The notes beneath the pieces were generated by a model. That model saw only the letters and a program-made list of their open reading frames with translations, searched no databases and was not told where the DNA came from. This document shows, piece by piece, positions 11,301 through 23,300 of a stretch of 64,000 nucleotides of DNA. The DNA lies in assembly GCF_002234675.1 (NCBI RefSeq), contig NC_019873.2:10937740-11001739 (forward strand). Direction: 5' to 3'. Source of the DNA: Oryzias latipes. Taxonomy: Eukaryota; Chordata; Actinopteri; Beloniformes; Adrianichthyidae. Numbering within the stretch: position 1 is the stretch's first letter; each line of letters opens with the position of its first letter. Made by a program: the position numbers and the translations under genes.

Positions 11301-14300
11301 CCCTCTGTCTGCTGGAGACTTCCTTAATGTGGAACAGCGCCACACCCAGCTCCTCCTGTCAGGTACAGTCAAACATAGATAAGACCACCTCTTCCTCTTC
11401 AGAACAGCCAGAGACTCTGTTCTATAAAACCAAACTAAAGACCCACACCCATCATCTTTTGATCTATTACCTTTAATTATGATTATGACATTCAAGCCCA
11501 AATCTTTTAAAAAAATGTCGTTTTCTAGGACATAGTTTCGGCAGAGCAACAGGAATTCATTAGAAAGTCACGTCACAGTTGTGGCCGGGACGATTTTCAC
11601 AAAGAAATCCCACACCCCCCCCCCTTCTTTGTTGCTGAGAGCTCTGTGTTTACACTCTCTCCCACTAGATAACAGCCCCTCATTTTTTCCATCTGCTCCT
11701 GATTAAAAACTATTTGAATAAAGAAATACTTAGAAAGGAAATTTTAGGCTTTTTTTTCTCCATAATCAGAAAAACAAGAACATGTTAAACACACACACAC
11801 ACACACAATTTTCATTTGGAGCAGGTCTTTAAAGCATCAGAAAATGGAGACCACGAAAAAAAGAACTTCTTTCTGGGTCAGAAAATTTGATTAGTTTGGT
11901 TCCAGTCAGATGCTCTAAATTGTGTTGCAGAGGCTGCTGCTCTCCTCCAGGAATAGAATGCGTGTGCGGTGGGTTTTTTATGGGAGTCTCGTGTGTGTCG
12001 GCACGACTCGGCAGCACCTTGAAAGTGTTGAGGGAGTTCTTCAGGCTCATTATCTTATCGTCAGCGTCTGTCTGATGGGCCTGCAGCTTCTCCTCCAAAT
12101 CGTGGTCCCTCCTGCGCAGCTCGCGCAGCTCCAACAGCAGGCCCTGCAGCTGTTGCACAGGAAGCAAGTGTAAGTTTTGAAAAGGCAAACAAAAAAAAAG
12201 CTTTGTTGCAAACATAAAGCGTGCCATTCTCAGTGTCCAAGTGTTTATGTCCCACAGCAGTCCTTGTCTGGAAGGACCAGACTGGTCTCGCAATTCTTCT
12301 TTCTTTCTTTGGGCAAAAATGTCAACCCCACCACATACTCAAAAATTCACCTAGTACCTTGTGAAAATGAATTTCAGGCATAGTGAAAGACACCCCCCTC
12401 CTCAAAAAATGATGACATCACAGCACAAGAAAAAAACAACAAAAACAAATGGGGAAAAATCTCCTATGGGGCTCCAAAAAGACATACGTGTCAGGGATAA
12501 CCAAAAGAAATCTGGAAATTATTCTGGGATGGCCACGGGATCTATGGCTTGGCGGCTATTTTGTTGCAAAATATGAAATTTGGCGATTTTCAGTTGTTCC
12601 TATGAAATGGGAAAAAAAAACTTTTGTTGGAGTCATCTTCACATAATTTCTCACACTTGCTGCCAGCTTAAGTCTACAATCACAACCCAAGTTTTGTTGA
12701 CCTTTGGGAAGAGTCCGCCATCTTAAATTTTACAATACAAATTTAAACTCTTCCCAGGGATACCAAATCTGTCGCCTCCAATCTCCACAAACATCATTGA
12801 GAAGCTACTTGGGGAAAAAATGTTGGACATAGAAGTAGTAGATTTTTAAAGGCGTTCGCACAGCGAGCTCGCAAAAGTAGCGTTTCCATCTTGAAAATTG
12901 AATACACAAATCATTGCCTCAAGCTGATCAAAACAATATGACATACAATATGAAGACATTAGGAATGTGGGCATAATTAACAAAAAATTTCGCTTGCCGA
13001 GGAAATCCAAAAGTTTACTTTGCCAATTTTTCTAAAAATGAAACGGATCTGTTTAAAATAAAATAGTTCTACGGAGCTAAAACCAACAGAAAAGTGTTAT
13101 TTCATGAACTTGTCTCTGACAAAGGTGGCTGGAGCAGAGGGAGGGCATAAGGCTCATGTAACAGCAGCTTACCCAGTGAGATCAGATCAAAGGTGGGTGA
13201 CGAGGGCGGGCAGCCCCTCCAGATCACAAAACGCCGCTCGCTGCCTTAATTTTTATTTTTGGGGATGATGAAATGTATTTTTGCGACATTTCCGTAAAGT
13301 TCTTGTTTCAGTTCTTTTCCAGTTATTTTTCATGTTCTTTAATATGGAGTCATTAAGGTAAATGAACCACTCACTACACTCACATCTCTGTTTATCTGAG
13401 GACATGTTTACCCGTGTCTGCATGTTGTCTGACCATCAGATATATTCTGATGATTTATTCTGATAATTTATTCCCAACTGAGTTCACTTTACCCTCCTTT
13501 TCCTTTCTTGTACCTATGCCCCCCCCCCCCCCCCCCCGATCGTCCGATCCAAGAAGAAATTCAAACACAAAAAATTAACATAAACAAGTTTAGCTTCAAA
13601 TACAAAAGGGGTTTATGCAAATATACTCCTCCTGTGTCCAAAGCTCCACAAGCCCAAGCCCCTATTGTAACAGTAGCATCTGTCCAACACAAGAGGCCTA
13701 TGATCTGTTTGCTCAGCTGCGGTATAGGAAAGGTGAAAACAAAACAAATTAAAATGAATAAATAAACTAATAAATAAAGGGATGTCTTAAAGTTGAGGCA
13801 TTGTTGACTGAAACACCTGTGAAATTATTTTATTTGATCCCGGAGGTGAAAAAAAAAAGTTCACGTTCTTGTATTGATTCCCTGCATTCCTTTTTTTTAA
13901 ATGTATTTTTAAAATAATATTACTTGGATAGCTGTCTTAAGTTGAAGGGGTGGGTTGGGGGTGGGGGGTTGGCATCTTTTTGCTACTTGATGTTTAAATT
14001 GTTAAAATGTTTTTGTGTTCAAATTGTTCAAATTTTGAAAACAATAAAAAAAAGTTGAAGCATTGGCATCTGGACTCATTGTCTTTTTTCTTACAACAAT
14101 TAACCACATTTGTAAGCATCTTCATGATGAATTTAGACCATATAGACCCCGATGATGTATTTCAGATTCCATGTCTTTACTTTAAGACAACACCACATGG
14201 AGGAATGAGAATTTTCAGAAACTCAACAGGGAATTGTTGTATGGAGAACAACCATTAAGCAGTTTTGCGTCTGGAAAATCGATTTAATAACGCAAACCTT

Positions 14301-17300
14301 TGAGATGCATTTGAAGAACTGTGTCTCTAGATGTCTCTAAGAGAAACTGACTTGATGTCACATTTTGGATGGACTCTTCACACACATGTGCAAGTTTGAT
14401 TGAAGTTGTTGTGTCTTGTGTCAAATTTTTAATGTTTAATTAAGTGAGACACAAGGGGCTATCTGATCAACCCTTGACATTTTTTATTTCAAAAGGAGTT
14501 GGTTTTCAAATGCTATGGAGTAAATACATTTTGTAGGGAATAAATTGTCAAAAATAAACCATTTGATGTACAAGGAAGGGCAGAATAAAAACCCAAATGT
14601 TCCAAAAAACAAATATGACTTTGATGAATTTAGTTAGATTTCTGTTTTCTGGATTGCTGTTCGATGTGTTTCCACTCTTTATTTGTTCCTGGTTGTTGAA
14701 ATGTTTATTTTTCGTGGAGCTGGATCATTTCACATGACTTCACCTCATGGGTCAGATGTCATGGTTTCAGCACATTTGCTTCCTTGGAGTTTTGTGTTTT
14801 TGCTGTTCAAGTTTCCTCTCACACACCTCTGTGTTTGCTGCCTTTGCCTTCTTCCTCTCTGCTCTTACATTCTCAATGTTCTCATGTTTTGCTGATTGAA
14901 TTTATGGAAGATAACTGGATCAGTTCATGGGAACGTGGCTGAGCATTTCTCTCTCCTCTTATCTCTCCATCTCCTGCTGTTCCTCTCAGTCATGTGAAAA
15001 GCATCAGGCTGCTGCCTCAAAGGCGCGTCTGTCTTGTTTGCCTTTGGTTCTTGGTCTACTCTGAAGGTTAGCAGGGCTGCGGCCCATCTGAACACCTGGA
15101 GGCTGCAGTTTCGAACAGTCTGAGAGACCTAAGTCACATGTGTGATCCTCCAAAGCAAGCAGCTGGACTTTCATCGTTTCAGACACGGCGACATTAGAAA
15201 AGCCTGGATGTTTGTTAGGGAGTGAAGAATCTGTCACTTTGGTTGGTTTGACAAGTCCTAAAAATATTCTTTTTCATAAAAATATTTGCTAATAGTTTTA
15301 ACTAAACGGATTAAAGGCAAACTTTATAGCATGTGGCTCGCACACTGGTAAAAAGTGAAGAAGAGGATTTCTCATCAAATTAATCCAGAAGGATGGATTT
15401 TTTAAATTAAACAATATAATTCTTGAGTTCAAAACGTGACATCAGCAGCTTTTATGTAACTAGAAATATTTGAACAAGGCAAAATTTGGGGAACAAGCGG
15501 AGCACAAAGAACATTAAACTGCAAAACACTGCTGAACAAAGCCATTAAAGTAGGAAGAGTATCTGTGTCTAATTGATGGCTCAGTTGGCTGAATGTAGGA
15601 CTAGCTCATAGGAAACCAGGGTTAGTCAAAAAAAAAAAAAGAGTTTCTACTTGGAGAAAAAGAACAGACAAAGTAAACGCACGAGTTTCTATCTCATTTC
15701 CATTTTCATGTGACGCATATATGTATAACTTATCCAACTTAAATTAATTACTTCAATTGGTAACAAGTAATTGAGTTAAATTTATTCAACCTAATTCCTT
15801 ATGTCTATCCAACTCAATAATTGTTTATACATCTCAAATTTACATATTAATCTAACTAAATGTCATATTACTCCAATTCAATTAAATGTTTTTCCATATT
15901 AATTTATTATAATTCTTGAACTCTTATATGTCTAAGTTTGAGCCTGAAGATATACTCGTTTTTATAACAATAAACGAATGAAACAATAGGGATATATGAT
16001 CATACATTCAATTATTATCAGGGGCCGCCTGAGACATAATTCAAACTTATCATGGTTCTGACATTAATTTCAGTTCTTGTCACATAACCAAGCAGAATTG
16101 GTGCTAAATAAACTCATCATCCTCTCCCTCCCTCTAACTCGTGGTGCAGAAAGAATTAAACACTGGACAAAATAACTCGGCAAAACACAGTAAAACAACT
16201 AAACACATTTGGTCAAAAACCCACACTTAAACCCGAATCCGTCCAGACAGGCAAAGGGAATGGTATCCCACAATTCCTCGCGCTGCCAATCTAACAGCAA
16301 CACCAAAGTGACACCTACTTGATTGAATTAATTTGAATGAAAGAAAACCAACTGATAACTACATGTTATTTTTAAGATGACTGAACTAAAAAAAAGATTT
16401 ATCTTAACTAAAGCAAATAATTAAGTTAGATCAAAGTAAAAAGGTTTATCCTTCTAACATCCATATGTGGTCTTATCACCCTCTCATGGTGGAAAAAGTA
16501 TTATCTGAGCTTATTTATCCACTAAATCATGTTCAAATGGACACGTCATGCTGCTTATCCTCTCTGAAAACAAACTTACCTTCAACTAAACCTGCTCCAG
16601 ACCAGGTTGTGTTCAGAGCATGAATTGCTATGGCAACTTGACATCCCTTGAAACATACCTCCTTTTTGGGAACTGAAAGCTGTGGTTATCCGCTTCCTTT
16701 CCCTCAAACTTACCGTGGTAAATAGCATAACCTGCTTTTTGGAATACCCCCCTGAATTCAGTCAGCAATTGTTCCAGGTTTAACCATAAACGTCTGTATC
16801 TGGACAGATAATCTTTGATAATGTTCCTTAACTTCTACCTGGTGAAGCCTGAAGTAGGAGATGCACTGAAAGAGCAGAGTTTGTTGTGTTTCTATGGTTA
16901 CAGGGTGAACCAGGCTGTGATTTACCTGACTGGGCTCCAGAGTTGGTCCTTCCACAGTTTGGTTTATTTCTAGAAAAGAAAAAACGTTTGAGAAAAGTAT
17001 GTTTATTCAAACAGCAATTAAATTAAATCAGAAAGAGAAGCAATAAAATCATCTGACATGAACAAGTTATAATTTTAGAAGTTTCCACATTTACTAATTA
17101 AGTGGCGACACATGAAATAAAGACGATCTTCAGTTAGAGGAGGATTAACCCTTGTGCTATCCTAAAGGGTCCAGGGGCCTCATTTATAAACGTTGCGTAC
17201 GCACAAAAGAAGGCGTACGCCACTCTCTACGCAATAGTTGAGATTTATAAAAAGCAAACTTGACGGGAAAATGTGCGGTCCTTCACGCAAGCACTGACCC

Positions 17301-20300
17301 AGGCGTACGCACAAAAACGGGTGAAATGAGAAACGGCGACACCGTCGGCAGATGGAAGAAACACGTGAAAGTGAAAGTGACAATCCTGCCTCTCAGAAAT
17401 AACATGAAGACTTCACAAAGCAAGTCTTACAATTAACAGCCTACACGAACACCCGTTTGATCGATCAGCAGTGAAACAAACAAAAAACATCAAACGAAAA
17501 TTACAATGAAATTCAAATGAACACTTATTTGGAAAAAGAAAAGTGAAATATGTTCTGCAATATTGGCATGTTGTGCAATTCATCCTCATAAATAATATAG
17601 TTAACAGAACGAAATAATGTACAAAACTGATATTCTCGTCAGTGTGTCCGTCTGGCGGAGCAGACAAAGGTGTGGGCGTGCGGACGGACAGACGGACGGA
17701 CGTACTAATTATCCACTGGGGAAAGTTGTTTTCATATTAAAACATTTCTTCATAAGCTATGGAATTATGGTATTCATGCATATGCCTTTAGTTTGTTTTA
17801 TTTTTGATAAAACAATGTATGGCGTATGTCTCAACCATTCAGAAAGCAACAAGAAATTACATTTGCGCAGATCAATTTCCCATTTCCACGTGGATTATTA
17901 CCGACATCTGTAGCTTGTCAGATGCAATTAAATGGATGGAAATAAAATGCCCCATCACAATGCGTAATGACGCACAATGGCTGATCTTACGCTCTTAGAA
18001 GATGTGGCAAATGGAAGAATTCGGAGTGAACGCATCTTTAGACAGCAAGAAGACTTGCTGGCAAATGAGGACGACTGGCTTATGAGCCGGTTCTGACTTC
18101 CTCCAGCCGTCCTGTTGGACCTCTGCGGGCTTTTGGGCCCGGCGTTACAGAGGAGCACTCGGAGGAACCACGCGTGTCACCCGGTGCATCTGGCGCTCCG
18201 GTCCCCCCGGCGCATGCATCTGGCGCTCCGGTGTCCCCCCCGCCCCCCCATGGAGCGCTGTAGCCTCACAACCTCGAATGGTTGTGAGGCTACAGCATTT
18301 ACAGCGTCCGCCACAGTTTGCCGCTCACGTGCCTTTTTGGCATTAGTAATGCCCACACTGTGCCCTCCAAACAACACTTTTCTCATTTTTTCCACCTCGC
18401 CAACGATAACTTTTACTTCACATTGAGTGAAGTTACGTTTTTTTGATTTCCTCTCGGTGTTCGCCATGGTTCCGCAATCAATGAATATTCATTTGTGGGC
18501 GTTTCACGGACTATTTATGGGCAACTATGGGCGTGTCATGAAGCCGCAAAAAGCTGCGCTGCATTTAGAATTGATTGTGATTTATTAAGAGAAAGATGCG
18601 TAGGATGTGCATGCGCACGGTTTTATAAATCCGAATATTTCTTTGCGTACGCACGTCCCATGTTTCATCCGTACGCCATTTCTGACGCAAATCCTACGCA
18701 AAGCTTTATAAATGAGGCCCCTGATCTTTATATTGACCTGTTCTCCCTACCATGACAAAGGTGGATAAAGATGAAAAGGATTTCACCAGTGAAGATCACA
18801 AATCATTGAAGAAAAAAGGTTTAGCTCACTGTCTAGTGGGTCTAGATGACCCAACTCCCAATGTTAAAGTGCCTAGGATAGCACAAGGGTTAACAGCAGA
18901 GGAAGTGGGTCAGAGATGATTAGAGCTTGTTTGAAGCCGTTTAAACTTTTTAGTAAAAGAACTACACCAGTATTTGGATGAGAATTGGGCTTAAGTTTTT
19001 CAGGCAGAATCAGCAGTACGATAGAATTGTACTAATTGGTTCCAATATTTGGGTCATCGTAAAGTTCCTAACTGAGTCATGAACCATGAAGGAGGAATGC
19101 AAACTGGATCAAAACGATTTTCCACACTTTCTCCAGAAGAGTAAAACTGACTGCCAACCATCACACTTTAAAACATGAAAGCTTCCTTTTGCAGAAGGAA
19201 AAAACCAAGAGGGAGAAGAACTGATTTGACCTCTGAGGAGTCATGGAAATGAAAGATTTTTTATTCAAAAAAACTCTTGACTTTTGCTTTGAACTTTTTG
19301 CCTAACCATTTTTTAATTCTATCTTATGTATTCATTGTTTATTCATATTATTCTTTTCTAACTTTTGAAAATACTGAATTCCCAATGAAGATCTTCAGGG
19401 TTGCATGATGTCATTAAACAGAGAAACAATGCAGATGGATCTGTGGTCATCACACAAAGTACCTGAACTCCACAGACCAAAGTCACATTAAATGATCGAT
19501 GGCCTATCAGGCTTTACAAACAAAATAAATAAAAAAATAATTCAAAAACTTGAATAATATCCTTTTTAGGAAAGAAGTAAAGGGATTTTGGAACCCTTTA
19601 TACACAAAAACTGGCATGTCTGGGCTGCCGCAGGTTGCACAAGGTTTTGGAATATTATCAAGAAACTTCACTTGAAATAAAGCTACATTTTGTGAATGTT
19701 ACGGTGCAAACTTCTACAGAGATTTTAGCACAAGTTTATCTCTGCAAATCCATCCATCCATCCATCCATCCATCCATCCATCCATCCATCCATTCATCAA
19801 TCTTTTTAACCTGCTGTGCCCCTTTTGGAGTCATGGGGCTGCTGCCTATCCTGGCTACTGTTGGGGGAAGGCAGTATACACCCCGGACAAGTCATCAGCC
19901 TATCACACACTACATCACACACATCAAGTGGCACTTTGGAGTCATCAAGTACCTATGAACCATGTTTTTGAACAATAGGAGGAACCCAGAGTACCGAGAG
20001 AAAACTGAGACGTCCAATTGGACAACTGAAGGCCATTTCCTGACCCAAATGAATACTGCACCTGTTTGATCTGATTGTACCTTGATGACTTAGACTACAA
20101 TAAATACGATTGGCCGACTTGGTATAAATCTTTTCCTGCTATCCATTTCTAAACAACTTCATTTTCTACTAACCTCTGAGCAAATTTAGAAAATCAAATA
20201 AAAGATGTATCCATGTAGAGCAGATCATGAGTGGTGTAGTTTCTGTGTGCAGGAATGATAGAGAATCAGGAAAGGTCTGGATGGACCTTTAAAGGAAACT

Positions 20301-23300
20301 CCTGATCCTCCTGGGGCAGCATTTTCCATCCCTCTACCTTGGTTGATTTCCCGCCATCCATGTCCCACTTATGGTCGACTATCCAGGTCTCAAAATTCCA
20401 GGCTCTGAACGGCTGAACACACGATGCAGGATAAGCATCAGGTGGAATGCTGAGAAAGCTGATAAACTGGTAAGGAGGTAGGTAAGATGGGTTCCTTCGG
20501 GGGACCATCATGATGAGACTTCTCCATGGACACAAAACACATGAAAACTTGTTAGGTCCATCAAAACCTGCTGCAGCATCATCAGCATAGAAGAACTGTA
20601 TGTGTGACGGTTTCGTCCAGAGTCGAGTCTTTTTGCTTGATTGGATGTAAAATCTAGAGCTGCACCAGGTCTCAGCAATGAAAGTAGGAACAGATAAACT
20701 GATAGATGCTCTTCCTGTGGAGATCAATCCGCAAGGCTCATAACAGAGTTTCATGCTTCACAAGTCAAATTCAGGACAGCGGTCATGTGAAAGTTCAACA
20801 TGTGCTGAAGCACAGGGACAGAACTGGTTTTATGACATTGTGATGGAGCCAGAGCCTCATTTGAAGACATTTCAGATCTCTTGAGTTTCTGTTTGTGGTG
20901 TTTTGTGGGGTCTTTGTTCAAAAGTGGTGCAGCTTGGGGGACCGCGATGAGGTTTCAATCCAGAACAAGGCTTCTGTTTGTGGTGGAAATGTCACAGCAC
21001 GTCAAGGCTGCTGTCAAAACTGCAGAGGGTCAAGTCAGATACGCATCGGACACAAATTATTTTGCATAATGTTGCAGAACTGCTGGCAGAAAAAAGAACA
21101 AAGGGAGAATTTGAGTCCAAAGGAACCAACAGTGTCAACTTTCCTTTAACCCTTGTGCTATCCTAGGCACTGTAGCATTGAGAGTTGGGTCATCTAGACC
21201 CACTAGACAGTGCTCTGAACCTTTTTTCTTCAATGGTTTGTGATCTTCACTGGTGTCCATGGATTACATGAAATCTTTCCACCTTTATCCACCTTTGTCA
21301 TGGTAGGGAGAACACGTCAAAGTAAGGGTGGGGTCATCTAAAATAGCACAAGGGTTAATAGACAGATTGTGTGTTTTTCTACAGCAAAGACGACCCCATG
21401 TCACGATGTATGCTTTGCACTTCTTCCTCCATGTTTCAAAGGCAGTTTTAAAAAATATTGTATTTGTGACATAGAACATATGCTGGGTAGGCCACAAGCT
21501 TCCTGCTTCGAATCCACTGTGATCCAGCCACTTACACACAATTGTTTTCTTCATCTCAGCTGGTATTTTACTCAAAACTGTACGCTGGATAGCTCCAATA
21601 TTGCTAGCCATTTTTGTTACATTGCTAAAGTTAGGATTGGCTGTAATCTAGCAGGAGAACACGTAAACAGATGGATGATGGGAAGTGGATGCGGGCTCCT
21701 CGCCAACAGTCACACTCCCAACCCAAGAGCAGTTAGAGGAGGATTTTTTCAAGCAATATTTGTTTTCGTATTTGTTTTTTGTCTTCCTTCATCTCAGCAT
21801 TGATGTTGTTGTCATTGACAGACATACCGTGATTGTTTGTTAAATGTTTGCTTCAATTAAAAAAAAACTCCCAACTCAAGAGTCGAATTTCTCATGAACT
21901 ACTGCAGAAGCTGTCCTGAAACAATGCAGTTTTTTTTTTGTTTTGGCTAAAACCAGCCTAATCATAATTTAAAAAGACGACTGGGAACACTTTGACAGTA
22001 GATCAAAAGATGATCAGAGTGGGACTTGAACAGATTGCGTGAAGGAAACCCACCAGGAACTTCAGATAAATGAATGCCATAGATAAATGAATACAAGCAC
22101 AAGGGATCAAACCAAACTAATTTAAAGCTATGAAGGCAAACCGTTAACATAAAAGGTCAAAGTATAAACAGAAAATGTAAAATCCACAATCCAACCATGT
22201 CCTTGCCTGGAGTTTAGCATTCAAACCAGCTAATACATTTTTCACATCGACTGTAGATGAGGACTGGACTGAGTGAGTGAGTGGGTGATATCACCCATAA
22301 AACAAGCTCTGACAAAATTAAGTCTGTTCAGTCGTCATTTTTCGCGATACAGATGCCGTCGTCATGTTGGAGCCAGATCAGTAAGTAGTGATTGGTCCAA
22401 GTTGGTCTGCGTCGATGTTTCTATGGCAACCACTCCCACCAGTCAGGAGTGAGCTTGTCAGAAGGCCACATCCTTACCACTTGAAATCTGTCTACACAAA
22501 ATCTGTCAATCAAACGCTTCGAACGTTTGACTAGAAACCACCTACTTCTAGAGAGGCATCTGATTGGTCAGTTTATAACTTGAATAGGTTGCAATATGGA
22601 AAAAAAATTAAAAAATAGGCTCATCAAGATGTTACAAAAAGAATATCAGAGCAAAGAACAATTATTCTGACAAATAGAAAGACTGAGTAATAGCCGTTAA
22701 TTTCTCTCTAAAAGTCTATTCCTGTTCTCATACAAAATCTATGGTTTCTCATATAAAGGTTAGGCAACCCCCTCCTCAAGTAAACAGCTGTGAGACACAA
22801 ATAACTGCTGCAGACAAATTCTCAATCTGCTCCTGTTAGCTTAACTTTCAAAGCTTAATTCTCCTTGTATAAGTCCTCCATCATCGGAAAAATGCCACCA
22901 GAATATGTTTAAAACACCAAAAACGTTTCATTGGAGTGGGTCTTTAGATCTCATAAATCAAAACATTCAGCAAAGGTTCACAGAACAACAGGTTTGATCC
23001 AGCCTCAACAATGCAGTATGAACTTTCATCAGGAGGAAGAGACAAAAGTAGTGCTTGACCTCCAGGTAAATTAACAAAAGAGGATTAATCAAATTGAAAC
23101 TTTACTTAATCTTTTTTTATGACTTATTCCCCTCAGCAGCCCTTTATCGTTTTTTAACGGCACAAAGGAATTCTTGTCCAAACAGCCGCTCAGATGCAGA
23201 ATAAGAAAGACATCGTTTGAACTGCTACGGGCAAAATAATGGCAAACAAACAAGACTAAACATACGGTTACATTTATTTATTTATTTAAAAAGATATAGT

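Larger units (their letters stand above)
17173..18722. mobile_element. Internally deleted PIF/Harbinger element
   Basis: Perfect 18-bp terminal inverted repeats AGGGGCCTCATTTATAAA at both ends, then further imperfect pairing rich in GCGTACGCA motifs. The interior keeps the 5' ends of both Harbinger genes in convergent orientation: a transposase start on plus and a Myb/SANT-like protein start on minus. The 3' halves of both are missing. Confidence 0.85.
17145..18893 (+). mobile_element. piggyBac-type MITE, copy 2, split by a Harbinger insertion
   Basis: TTAA at 17145 and 18890 bound a copy of the ~210-bp MITE whose left 28 bp and right ~170 bp are separated by 1.55 kb of another element. Remaining parts align with the intact copies at 7661, 21146 and 43652. 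Confidence 0.8.

Noticed and set aside
21285-21611. 108-codon minus-strand ORF starting MASNIGAIQ
   Set aside because: Its end lies in a piggyBac-type MITE and its body resembles another locus at 24365-24490, so it is repeat sequence rather than a gene.
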